Positions 27,849-35,631 of a stretch of DNA of 64,000 nt are shown here, one piece after another. The DNA lies in NCBI RefSeq assembly GCF_004766125.1, contig NZ_SJSA01000001.1, positions 992,001-1,056,000 on the forward strand. Reading direction: 5' to 3'. Positions within the stretch are counted from its first letter, which is position 1, and every line of letters starts with the position of its first letter. The DNA is from Duncaniella freteri (lineage in GTDB: Bacteria; Bacteroidota; Bacteroidia; Bacteroidales; Muribaculaceae). The notes under the pieces are model-generated. The model made no database searches, had not been told where the DNA came from, and saw only the letters and a program-made list of their open reading frames with translations. The position numbers and the translations under genes are program-made.

Positions 27849-28378
27849 AACACCACTCCTTTCTTGTCGGCTTTGCCACCGATGACATATACTATCGACA
27901 CTTCGGCTTTGGTCGGACCGAACCAACGGCGATTGTTGGTGCTACGCCACACGTAGCAGTTGTCCTCGATATGATACTTCTTATATTCACCCCACAGGCA
28001 ACCTATACCTATGGAAAAGTCTATATTGAAATATCTGCCCAATGGGAGGGAATAACCATAGGACAAACCTACAGCGTGACTCCAACGGTCACCCTGATAA
28101 CCCCTGCTGCCGAAGCCGAGGTCATATGTAAGCATCTGGCAGTACACACCAGCATGATGCCCGGTCAACGACATCTCTCCTGCCTGAGAGTGCCACCAAC
28201 GGCGTAGCTCAAGTTCTCCGCCATATACCCGCCAGAACCTGTGAACGTTCCTTTTACCCCACCATGCACACATCCAGTCGGCTGACACCGACCAGCAGTC
28301 ACCGAACTCAGCTTCTATGCCGAGATTAGGGGTCAGTGCCGCATCGTAGAGAAGATTGCTCTTTACAGCAAACTTCAC
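27845..28378 (-). CDS. DUF3575 barrel domain, downstream part of a split gene
   Basis: A 177-residue frame, KFAVKSNLLYDAALTPNLGIEAEF onward, with the DUF3575 outer membrane barrel pattern (NLLYD, SADWMCAWWGKRN, GGELELRRWW, GHHAGVYCQMLTYD). As it stands it starts at a GTG without any signal peptide, so it is unlikely to reach the outer membrane alone. One added G in the run 28436-28442 joins it to the upstream frame as a 417-residue exported protein. It is best read as the C-terminal half of one gene that is out of frame in this sequence. Confidence 0.7.
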   Translation of the reverse strand: MKFAVKSNLLYDAALTPNLGIEAEFGDCWSVSADWMCAWWGKRNVHRFWRVYGGELELRRWWHSQAGEMSLTGHHAGVYCQMLTYDLGFGSRGYQGDRWSHAVGLSYGYSLPLGRYFNIDFSIGIGCLWGEYKKYHIEDNCYVWRSTNNRRWFGPTKAEVSIVYVIGGKADKKGVVL

Positions 28379-28425
28379 TTTCGGTCCAGGGCTCGGAACT
28401 ACCGAAGTATAATCCTGTGATTCAG

Positions 28426-29097
28426 CTACATAAATGGGGGGGTAATTTCTACCGGCTCCTCCGACTCGACCACGGAAGCATCAGCTGCCGACAGTGGAAT
28501 CTGATCTTGCATTTTCTTACTGCGTGTGATACAGCAATCTGCATAGCGCATCCCCGGGAAAAAGATTGTGTCCATATACTCCCATGCTTTCCCGCGCTCC
28601 AGGCGTTTGAGGCGACGTATACGACTGTCGACTACGCGGTTCTCGCGGATTACCCATATCGGAGTGTTGTCAATGATTTCGATAGCCTTGGGAGCCCATT
28701 TCTCCTGACAAGACTCAAGCTTGCCGGATAACATATCCCAGTCAATACCTGATCTTAACGTATCGACATCAGCAATCCCGCAACTGATATCCCCAACTAC
28801 CTGAGCCAATGTGGCGGAACGCAACGAGGCAAGAGTATTGTTTTCGCCGAAAACTCCCTCAGGTGACGCGCTTCCGCGCACCGACACTGAATTTATAACA
28901 TAGGCAGAGTCAGCAAACACATCATTCAGTCTGCGTAAAGTGTTGTTATTGCCACACAAAGCACTGTCGAGTTCAGAAACGCCTCTAAGGAATGAGAGCC
29001 GCACCGACACGGAATCGACAATAGCGTCCTCGCCACGTGCCGCATATGGCAGACAGCAAGAAATACAAAATATAATGCATACAACAAACGCTCTCAT
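28426..29097 (-). CDS. Signal peptide plus OmpA-like part of a split DUF3575 gene
   Basis: A 223-residue frame with a signal peptide (MRAFVVCIIFCISCCLPYAARG) and an OmpA-like segment (INSVSVRGSASPEG, LASLRSATLAQVV). It stops just after a run of seven G on the plus strand, where the frame changes from Pro-Pro-Phe-Met-stop to Pro-Pro-Ile-Tyr-Val if one G is added. It is the first gene of the fimbrial operon, 65 bases downstream of the promoter. In relatives the OmpA-like part and the DUF3575 barrel are one protein, thought to anchor or assemble the fimbria (family knowledge, moderately sure). Confidence 0.7.
   Translation of the reverse strand: MRAFVVCIIFCISCCLPYAARGEDAIVDSVSVRLSFLRGVSELDSALCGNNNTLRRLNDVFADSAYVINSVSVRGSASPEGVFGENNTLASLRSATLAQVVGDISCGIADVDTLRSGIDWDMLSGKLESCQEKWAPKAIEIIDNTPIWVIRENRVVDSRIRRLKRLERGKAWEYMDTIFFPGMRYADCCITRSKKMQDQIPLSAADASVVESEEPVEITPPFM
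28436..28442. repeat. Seven-G tract at the frame break
   Basis: Seven consecutive G on the plus strand lie exactly between the two halves of the OmpA-DUF3575 gene. Eight G would restore a single 417-residue frame, so the tract is a candidate slipped-strand switch. Confidence 0.8.
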
Positions 29098-29161
29098 AGC
29101 AATAATAAGGCTGACTATATAACAATTTTTGCCTGTGGTTAAAACAATCTAATCAGATGCG

Positions 29162-29192
29162 CAAATTTACACGTTTATAAAGTATCCGACAA
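29162..29192 (-). promoter_or_regulatory. Promoter of the fimbrial operon
   Basis: On the minus strand TTG (29190-29192) and TAAATTTG (29162-29169) are 20 bases apart, a full match to the Bacteroidota pattern. Leader of about 58 bases to the ATG at 29097. Confidence 0.6.
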
Positions 29193-29324
29193 ATTATTTA
29201 ACTAAAATTTCGTGTCAAAATGTGCAATCCAACACCAAATTAACAAAATACTATAACACCTGGACGGTAAAACATAAAATCCGGGATAAAACATAAGGAT
29301 TTCGGAATATTAAGAAAAAAGTGT

Positions 29325-29332
29325 TACCTTTG
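29325..29332 (+). promoter_or_regulatory. -7 box of the gldE-gldD-PPTase unit
   Basis: TACCTTTG matches TAnnTTTG. The -33 region is weak (TTC near 29301). Expected leader of about 75 bases. Confidence 0.45.
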
Positions 29333-29412
29333 CGGTGCCTTAGTGATCGTGCAATGCCTGACATACAGGCTCCCACGACTTACGGCTCATTGTTTCACTC
29401 ATACCCTTAGAC

Positions 29413-30786
29413 TTGGATACAGATCCTTTACCTGCCATCGAGGCGGCCTTAAACTTTATTCCCGGCATAATTGACCTACCGCTGCTCGCCATTCCTGCAA
29501 TGGGAGCCGGTCAGATAGCAGCACTTGCGCTCGCTGTTGTGGCATTGTTCATCTCCGGTTTCGTCTCCGGGAGCGAAATAGCATTTTTCTCATTGAGCCC
29601 CACACAGTGTGACGAACTTGAGGAAGAGGGTCATGGCGGCAGACGTGTGCTGTCGCTTCTCACAATCCCCGAACGCCTACTCGCCACCATCCTCATTGCC
29701 AACAATCTGGTAAATGTCACCATCGTAGTGCTATGCAACTTTGCCCTCGGCCCGATATTCGACGGCATGAGCGAACTGTGGAGCTTCATACTTCAGTCCG
29801 TACTGCTTACATTCCTCATACTTCTGTTCGGCGAGATTCTCCCCAAGCTGTATGCCAATTCCAATAATCTCGGATGGGCACGCATGGCATCGGGACCCTT
29901 AGGGCTTATGGTGAAAATATTCTATCCCCTCTCATCGGTGCTCGTGAAGAGTTCGGTGATAGTCAATAAGGTGGTGACCAAGAAAAGTGAAGCCGTGACC
30001 GCCGACGACCTCTCACAAGCCCTTGAGATAGCCGAAGTGGACTCCTCGCAGGACAAGGACATACTCGAAGGGATACTGAAATTCGGCGACACCACCGCCT
30101 CGGAGGTGATGACTCCGCGCGTGGATGTGACCGGACTGGATATAGAACTCTCTTTCGCTGAGGTGATGAAAGTCGTGATCGACAGCGGCTTTGCAAGACT
30201 TCCGGTATATGAGGAGACTATGGATAACATACGCGGAGTGCTCTACTCGCGCGACCTCCTGCCATACGTTGGAAAGACCGAAAGCGCGGACTTCAACTGG
30301 CAGTCGCTAATGCGTGAGCCATACTATGTGCCCGAATCACGCATGATCGACGATCTTCTTGAGGATTTCCGCACAAGGCGCGTGCATCTCGCCATAGTGA
30401 TCGATGAATTCGGCGGCACACAGGGCATAGTCACTCTCGAAGATGTCCTGGAAGAGATAGTCGGCGATATTGACGACGAGTACGACGAAGTGGAGCAGAC
30501 TTACCGCAAACTACCTGACGACACATATATATTTGACGGCAAGACTCTGCTAAACGACTTTTTCCGCGTCACCGGGCTTGATGAAGAGGAGTACTCAAAA
30601 GTCACAGAGGACTGCGAGACTCTCGGCGGAATGCTACTGAGTATCAAGGGGGACTTCCCTAAAGAGAAAGAATCGATAGTATACGGCAGATGCCGGTTTC
30701 TCGTGCTGTCGATACATCAGCACCGCATAGCGAATGTACGTGTAAAAGTGATGAGCGAGGTCCAGCCCGACCAGATGAAGCAATGA
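29413..30786 (+). CDS. gldE: Gliding motility-associated protein GldE (CNNM/CorC family)
   Basis: A 457-residue membrane protein: DUF21/CNNM transmembrane domain (FVSGSEIAFFSLSP, LLATILIANNLVNVTIVVLCN), then a CBS pair (TTASEVMTPRVDVTGLD, FARLPVYEETMDNIRGVLYSRDLL, RRVHLAIVIDEFGGTQGIVTLEDVLEEIVGDI) and a CorC_HlyC domain. These are hemolysin-like or divalent-cation-handling proteins; GldE is the version tied to T9SS/gliding loci. No ATG is available upstream, and the TTG at 29413 gives the usual MD-P-like N-terminus. It overlaps gldD by 4 bases, which supports the GldE naming. Confidence 0.88.
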   Translation: MDTDPLPAIEAALNFIPGIIDLPLLAIPAMGAGQIAALALAVVALFISGFVSGSEIAFFSLSPTQCDELEEEGHGGRRVLSLLTIPERLLATILIANNLVNVTIVVLCNFALGPIFDGMSELWSFILQSVLLTFLILLFGEILPKLYANSNNLGWARMASGPLGLMVKIFYPLSSVLVKSSVIVNKVVTKKSEAVTADDLSQALEIAEVDSSQDKDILEGILKFGDTTASEVMTPRVDVTGLDIELSFAEVMKVVIDSGFARLPVYEETMDNIRGVLYSRDLLPYVGKTESADFNWQSLMREPYYVPESRMIDDLLEDFRTRRVHLAIVIDEFGGTQGIVTLEDVLEEIVGDIDDEYDEVEQTYRKLPDDTYIFDGKTLLNDFFRVTGLDEEEYSKVTEDCETLGGMLLSIKGDFPKEKESIVYGRCRFLVLSIHQHRIANVRVKVMSEVQPDQMKQ

Positions 30787-31367
30787 AAGCCCCACTGCTC
30801 GCATGGCTCACTGCTATATGCGCAATGACTCCCTCATGCGGGTTGCATACCAGCCCCTCCGACACTGTGCCGAAACCCATGGCATATCCCAGGCTGGATA
30901 TGCCCGACAGTGTGTACACCACAGTAGAGGCGTCAGGCGTGAGGCTTCTCGTGAATGAACTTACAGGTGTCAGCATATCGCACCGAGGAAGCAGAAACAC
31001 GTGGATAGACGTATCGTACGGAGGATTCGCCTCGCCGACCGTACACATCACGGTGACTGAATATAACCCTGGCGACGCAAAAGGCTTCATAGATAACCGC
31101 AGGGAGCGTATGAGGCTGAACCTCGGAGGTGTGAGCTATGAACTCACGGAACTCACCACTCCGTCAGGATGGACCTGTGAGATGGCTGTAGCCCGAGGGA
31201 TACCTACAACTCCGGTACAGATACTTGCCTATGACTCACGGCATATGATAAGCGGAGCACTTATGCTTGACATCCCCGATTCTCTCGCCTATGATCCTAT
31301 AGCCACAGCCCCTATAATTGATGCTGTGACGCGCGATATGACAGTAATGATAAAAGGTCTGCAATGA
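30783..31367 (+). CDS. gldD: Gliding motility lipoprotein GldD
   Basis: A 194-residue lipoprotein: MKAPLLAWLTAICAMTPSC is a lipoprotein signal. PKPMAYPRLDMPDSVYTTVE and WIDVSYGGFASPTVHITV are GldD hallmarks. The ATG overlaps the gldE stop (ATGA). GldD is required for gliding and T9SS-dependent secretion in Flavobacterium (established for that genus). The exact role in a probably non-gliding gut relative is unknown. Confidence 0.88.
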   Translation: MKAPLLAWLTAICAMTPSCGLHTSPSDTVPKPMAYPRLDMPDSVYTTVEASGVRLLVNELTGVSISHRGSRNTWIDVSYGGFASPTVHITVTEYNPGDAKGFIDNRRERMRLNLGGVSYELTELTTPSGWTCEMAVARGIPTTPVQILAYDSRHMISGALMLDIPDSLAYDPIATAPIIDAVTRDMTVMIKGLQ

Positions 31368-31867
31368 AAATCTATACTTCCGACATACAATGCCAGTCAA
31401 GGTCAGACAGGCACTCCTGTGAAAGGGAGGCTGTGAACCGGCTCGTAATCCAGGCATTCGGCACGGAAGCCGAACTATGCCACAACGCTGACGGCAAACC
31501 TTATATCAACGGCAGACCCGAAGTGCACATATCCATAAGCCACAGCATAGACCAATGCTTGCTTGCTGTCAGCGACACTCCTATAGGAATCGATTCGGAG
31601 ACTGCCCGCACACAGCTTGCTCGAATTGCCAACAGGTTTCTTACCCCTAATGAAATAGCACGCGGACCCCATACAATGTCGGAACTGCTGAAAATGTGGA
31701 CCGCCAAGGAGGCTGTGTTCAAATGCGCTTCGGTTAGTGACCTGGTGATATCCGAGATAGAAGTATCGGCAACAATGGACTACGCCTCGGCACGCGGCAT
31801 CCGGTACGCTGTCAGGTTCATAACCGACACTCCGGAACGAGTGACCGCACTTGCCAGCATTATATAA
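31364..31867 (+). CDS. 4'-phosphopantetheinyl transferase superfamily protein
   Basis: A 167-residue enzyme that would load phosphopantetheine onto carrier proteins. The motifs fit: ISHSIDQCLLAV, IGIDSETAR with the metal-binding Asp/Glu, and LLKMWTAKEAVFK with the conserved WxxKEAxxK. It is at the short end for the Sfp group. It overlaps gldD by 4 bases (ATGA), so it is co-translated with the gld pair; the functional reason is not evident. The carrier protein target is not in the window. Confidence 0.82.
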   Translation: MKIYTSDIQCQSRSDRHSCEREAVNRLVIQAFGTEAELCHNADGKPYINGRPEVHISISHSIDQCLLAVSDTPIGIDSETARTQLARIANRFLTPNEIARGPHTMSELLKMWTAKEAVFKCASVSDLVISEIEVSATMDYASARGIRYAVRFITDTPERVTALASII

Positions 31868-31878
31868 GGTATGTACCG

Positions 31879-33174
31879 TCACTTTTTACCGAATGTGAAA
31901 CGGACACCCACATTCAGATTAAAATTGCAGGGCTTGTCCTTGTAGATGTTCTCGACCGATGAGCCATTGTCGATATAATAGCTCACTCCGGGCTCGGCAT
32001 AAAGCCCTATCGCAGAAGAGACGTTGAGCTGTAATCCGGCAGAAGCGTTGACCGACCATTGGAGCGGCTTCTCCCTGACATCCTCTTTCTCAGTCTCTGC
32101 CGAGTGATTGTCAAGCACATAATCTCTCTCAATCTTACCTGACACACACTTTTCGCCAAGCACTCCGGCAGAAGCATAGAGGTCGAGCCTTTTCCATGAC
32201 AGCAATTTGTATCTGAGATTCAAGGGTATACCTACATAGTGAAGCATCTGTTTGCCTGAAAAATAGTGCTCATCGCTTCCATATCTGATATCGGAGGTAA
32301 GATTAGTGTAAGTCATGCCCGATTCGAGCGACAGACGCTCGTTGACACGGTAAGAGAATGCAAGCCCGGTGCGCACCGGAAGATGGTGCTTTATCTCACG
32401 CTCCATATCCTTGCCCTGATTGAACAACAATATGCCAAGCACAGGGCTGTCCTCCCATTTCTTTCCATCCTGCCCGAGCGCACTGACATGGCTGCTGCCG
32501 GAAGTGGATGCCGGAATGCTCACATTTGAATTGAGCGCACCCGATGTGAACGCGCTTACCGAAAATCGGCTCTTCACCCGGGATGACGGCAAGGAGTAAG
32601 CTATATAACGGTCCCGATTTACAATACGTTTCTTTTCCGCGACATCTCCGGATGCGGTCCTCACTGTGTCCGAGGATGTAGTCTCTTTATTGTCAGTGAC
32701 AGCCGGAAGTTGAGATACAGATTCCTCTTGCATACCTGTCACTACTTCTTCTCCCACCTCTCCTTCACTTGCAGCTTTAACCGAAGCAATGGTTTTCTGA
32801 CCACCACCACTACCGGTGTCAGCCAGTAGCGAACCGCTATCACTCAAAGGCTCCTGAGAGGCAACCGACGGCAATTCAACATTGTCCGGATCATGCTCCA
32901 TGACATCTGTAACGTCTGCCAACGGCACATTCATCGACACATCCGGAATAAAAAGCAGATACGCAACAACAATCACCGCCACCATAGCAGCAATGCCTGA
33001 AACACGTTTGAACCAAAGCATACGCGCACTCCGGTCACCTCGGGGCTCCCTGCAAGCCGAATCCGGCCCCTGTAGCTCCAAAGCATTCTCTATATCATCC
33101 CACAGGCCGGACGGCTCATCGGCCTCCATATCTGCCATCCTGTCGTGGATATCTTTTAGCCATTGGTCTTTCAT
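31879..33174 (-). CDS. Sigma-partner membrane protein with outer membrane beta-barrel domain
   Basis: A 431-residue protein. The N-terminal 55 residues are polar (LKDIHDRMADMEADEPSGLWDDIE, anti-sigma-like). They are followed by one hydrophobic helix (VSGIAAMVAVIVVAYLLFIP), then about 180 residues of Ser/Thr/Glu-rich linker. The last 170 residues form an outer membrane barrel pattern (GLAFSYRVNERLSLESGMTY, YVGIPLNLRYKLLSW, LYAEPGVSYYIDNGSS, final NLNVGVRFTFGKK). The architecture suggests a single chain from cytoplasm through the inner membrane to the outer membrane. The ATG overlaps the ECF sigma stop by 4 bases, so it is likely the regulator of that sigma factor. Confidence 0.7.
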   Translation of the reverse strand: MKDQWLKDIHDRMADMEADEPSGLWDDIENALELQGPDSACREPRGDRSARMLWFKRVSGIAAMVAVIVVAYLLFIPDVSMNVPLADVTDVMEHDPDNVELPSVASQEPLSDSGSLLADTGSGGGQKTIASVKAASEGEVGEEVVTGMQEESVSQLPAVTDNKETTSSDTVRTASGDVAEKKRIVNRDRYIAYSLPSSRVKSRFSVSAFTSGALNSNVSIPASTSGSSHVSALGQDGKKWEDSPVLGILLFNQGKDMEREIKHHLPVRTGLAFSYRVNERLSLESGMTYTNLTSDIRYGSDEHYFSGKQMLHYVGIPLNLRYKLLSWKRLDLYASAGVLGEKCVSGKIERDYVLDNHSAETEKEDVREKPLQWSVNASAGLQLNVSSAIGLYAEPGVSYYIDNGSSVENIYKDKPCNFNLNVGVRFTFGKK

Positions 33175-33746
33175 ATCGTTACGCGTTCATTTGTTGTCTG
33201 GTAATCTTTGATCTTTGCGGCAAGCATTGACTTTGCCCGATGCAGCTGAGAGGCAGAAGTGCTTTCCTTTATGTTGAGCATTCCGGCAATCTCCTTATGA
33301 CTCTTTTCCTCTATCACATAAAGGTTGAATATGGTCCTGTAACCGTCGGGGAGCTCACGGATAAGACCATGAATCACTGATGCCGGCACCTCATCGAGAT
33401 CAGGTTCGTGATATCCGGCGGAGCTCTCTGTGTCAGATGTCAGCTCGGTGAACACCATTCTTCCGCTCCTTTCCAGGAATTTCATCGACTGGTTCACCAC
33501 TATCCTGCTCATCCATCCTTTCAGCGAACCCGGACCGCGGTATTCAAAAGCCCCGAGAGACGAGAATATCCTCATAAAACTCTCCTGCAACACATCCTTG
33601 ACATCCTCAGGATTAATGATATAACGAGTGCACACAGCCGTAAGATAACGGATGTGCAACCTGTAAAGGGTCTTCTGTGCGGACCTGTCTCCGGTCCGTG
33701 CCCTTTCCACCAAAATATCCTCTTTGTCAGTGATATCGACTGCCAT
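33171..33746 (-). CDS. ECF-type RNA polymerase sigma factor
   Basis: A 191-residue sigma-70 family protein. Region 2 is seen in AQKTLYRLHIRYLTAVCTRYI and DVLQESFMRIFSSLGAFEYRGPGSLKGWMSRI. Region 4 helix-turn-helix is in LPDGYRTIFNLYVIEEKSHKEIAGMLNIKESTSASQLHRAK. The start at 33746 (MAVDITDKED) is chosen over longer readings because it gives the usual family N-terminus. It is translationally coupled to the downstream membrane protein. Confidence 0.88.
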   Translation of the reverse strand: MAVDITDKEDILVERARTGDRSAQKTLYRLHIRYLTAVCTRYIINPEDVKDVLQESFMRIFSSLGAFEYRGPGSLKGWMSRIVVNQSMKFLERSGRMVFTELTSDTESSAGYHEPDLDEVPASVIHGLIRELPDGYRTIFNLYVIEEKSHKEIAGMLNIKESTSASQLHRAKSMLAAKIKDYQTTNERVTI

Positions 33747-33922
33747 AACAGCAATTCCAGCATATTCCAGCCAAGAACAACAACGAGTGGAATTCCGGAT
33801 AACCCGGAACCCACTTGTCGTTACGCCCGAGGCGCATTGCATTGAAGCTTTTGTATTGTATTGAAACGGAGAATATTCCGGATTTCTTGTGTCAGTTCAA
33901 TGAAATCCTGTATTTAATACGC

Positions 33923-34654
33923 TTATTCCACCAACCTTCTGCATAGGGAATTATCCAGCATCGCTTCAGAAGGAGCATTCCCTCGCATCTTAAGGTCGAA
34001 TTCGGTCGATTGTTCTCCGGAGAATGACTGCCATTTAAGTTTTATTTTCACTGTGTCCTTGAAGTCAGGCAGTGCATTTAGATTGAAAGCTATAAGCGCA
34101 TCACCCATATAACCATTGACATCACCCTTGGCATCGTGACGCAGCTCCATTTCATAGGGGTCCGAGGGATTTACACCGGTCACAAGATTGATAACATGAG
34201 GCACTCGATTGTTACCCCATATAGTGCGGACACGCAAAGTGATGTAACCATCCTCGGCTACGGTCACCCAGTCGGCTATAATATCGATGGGGTCTTTGCC
34301 GAAAGCCTCATCATTGTTTTCAGTAGTCATGACAGGAGCTTTGGTGCGGATACTGTCAATCCAGTTGATCTGAACATTACGCAACACACTCTTACCCTCT
34401 GACGCCACAGTCTCAGTATAGTTAACCAGTGCGCGGACCTCCTTTTTACCAAACGGAGATTTGTTCATATTAGTGGGCTGGAGCACAGTCTCGTTGTCGA
34501 GATTCATCACGAAAGACCCATCCTCTTCAGGGCATACTGTGACAATAGCAGTCGGGAGTCTGAGATCCACATCGTCGTCATCATCACACGACTGAAACAA
34601 TGCAGCAGACCCAAACATCATGACAGCTGCAAAAAGAAAATTGAACTTTTTCAT
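33923..34654 (-). CDS. NigD-like lipoprotein
   Basis: A 243-residue lipoprotein (lipobox in GSAALFQSC, then an Asp run). The pattern CDDDDDVDLRLPTAIVTVCPEEDGSFVMNLDNETVLQPTN fits the NigD-like family of Bacteroidales, named from the nig locus for a bacteriocin in Prevotella. The C-terminal DTVKIKLKWQSF strand region is also family-like. Molecular function is not known. It sits downstream, in the same direction, of the small lipoprotein and is followed by the sigma factor, but the 176-base gap before that gene argues for separate units. Confidence 0.8.
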   Translation of the reverse strand: MKKFNFLFAAVMMFGSAALFQSCDDDDDVDLRLPTAIVTVCPEEDGSFVMNLDNETVLQPTNMNKSPFGKKEVRALVNYTETVASEGKSVLRNVQINWIDSIRTKAPVMTTENNDEAFGKDPIDIIADWVTVAEDGYITLRVRTIWGNNRVPHVINLVTGVNPSDPYEMELRHDAKGDVNGYMGDALIAFNLNALPDFKDTVKIKLKWQSFSGEQSTEFDLKMRGNAPSEAMLDNSLCRRLVE

Positions 34655-34788
34655 ATTACTTTCGGATTAATGGATTTATTATGTTGTTCTATCCAATTAA
34701 ATCCGCCATTAATGAAAACCTTGCATCAGTAATGAAATTTTTTCATAAAAAAATTCAGCCCTCTCAATCGCATTGCTGATACACAACG

Positions 34789-35214
34789 TCATAAGTTGTC
34801 ATGTGATCTTCTCATATATTCGGCCTCAGCCTTTTCATAATCCGCCAGATGTTCCTGAGGATCCTCCAGAGAATAGCTTCTGCCCTCCTCCTTGGCTTTC
34901 CGTATATTGGCATTCTCACGGACAATATCTTCACATGCCGCTTTATATGATTCCTTGCTCACACCCAATTTCACAGCATCCTCCTCCGATATGTCAAGCA
35001 CATATTGCTCATCCACAAGTTTAAGATATTTTACGAGTGTCAGATGATCCCTCGTCCTCCTCTCCGATTCAGGGTCGGGAGTGCCATTGTCTTCGGACGT
35101 ATCGATACCCGCTTCAGGTATTTCAATTGAAGCTTCTCCGGCAGAGCCTTTACTGTTGCATGCACAGCAAACGGCACTAACCACTAACGCACCTATCAGT
35201 TGTTTACATTTCAT
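34789..35214 (-). CDS. Small lipoprotein of unknown function
   Basis: A 141-residue lipoprotein: signal LIGALVVSAVCCAC with a lipobox. The mature part is highly acidic and mostly helical (LTLVKYLKLVDEQYVLDISEEDAVKLG, YKAACEDIVRENANIRKAKEEG). I do not recognise a family. It stands alone with a promoter about 80 bases upstream. Confidence 0.65.
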   Translation of the reverse strand: MKCKQLIGALVVSAVCCACNSKGSAGEASIEIPEAGIDTSEDNGTPDPESERRTRDHLTLVKYLKLVDEQYVLDISEEDAVKLGVSKESYKAACEDIVRENANIRKAKEEGRSYSLEDPQEHLADYEKAEAEYMRRSHDNL

Positions 35215-35293
35215 ATTGTAGAATACAGGTTAAATATTAAAAAATTCACAATGTACTTTACGTTAAGTACTCATCGGTTAAAATCATATTCTA

Positions 35294-35322
35294 CAAATAT
35301 ATAACAATTTCTCAAAACACAC
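35294..35322 (-). promoter_or_regulatory. Promoter of the small lipoprotein gene
   Basis: On the minus strand TTG (35320-35322) and TATATTTG (35294-35301) with an 18-base spacer. Confidence 0.4.
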
Positions 35323-35388
35323 AATGGCATAATGTATTTTTGAGAAAAAATAAAGTTGCTGACTTATGAAGCCTGCAACTTTGCTCGG

Positions 35389-35462
35389 TGGAGTATAGCG
35401 GACTCGAACCGCTCACCTCGACACTGCCAGTGTCGCGCTCTAGCCAGATGAGCTAATACCCC
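35389..35462 (-). tRNA. tRNA-Ala (anticodon GGC)
   Basis: Read on the minus strand the 74 bases fold as a cloverleaf: acceptor GGGGTAT/ATACTCC, anticodon stem CGACA/TGTCG with loop CTGGCAG (anticodon GGC) and T-loop GTTCGAGTC. The CCA end is not encoded. GGC reads GCC/GCT alanine codons; a glycine assignment would need GCC as anticodon, which is not what the loop shows. Confidence 0.92.
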
Positions 35463-35479
35463 TTTTGGATTTTGCATTG

Positions 35480-35510
35480 CAAAGGTATAGGGATTTTTTG
35501 ATTTATGCAA
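35480..35510 (-). promoter_or_regulatory. Promoter of tRNA-Ala
   Basis: On the minus strand TTG (35508-35510) and TACCTTTG (35480-35487) with a 20-base spacer, about 12 bases of leader before the tRNA. Confidence 0.65.
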
Positions 35511-35631
35511 GATCCTGACCGGATGCGATGTAAGGAGTGTTAATGATTTAATATTTTTTAAGGATATATACTGGTTATACGTTTATAGATGCACGATATT
35601 TACACTGGAGACAGAACATATGCAACATATG

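Larger units (their letters stand above)
29098..29412. other. 315-base divergent intergenic region
   Basis: It contains the fimbrial operon promoter (minus) and the gldE promoter (plus). I found no inverted repeats that would make either promoter invertible, no small ORF and no recognisable RNA. Confidence 0.6.

Noticed and set aside
29098..29412. An invertible promoter in front of the fimbrial operon
   Set aside because: No flanking inverted repeats were found around the promoter; only short direct repeats (AAAACATAA) are present.
35389..35462. tRNA-Gly
   Set aside because: The loop reads CTGGCAG, so the anticodon is GGC (Ala) rather than GCC (Gly).
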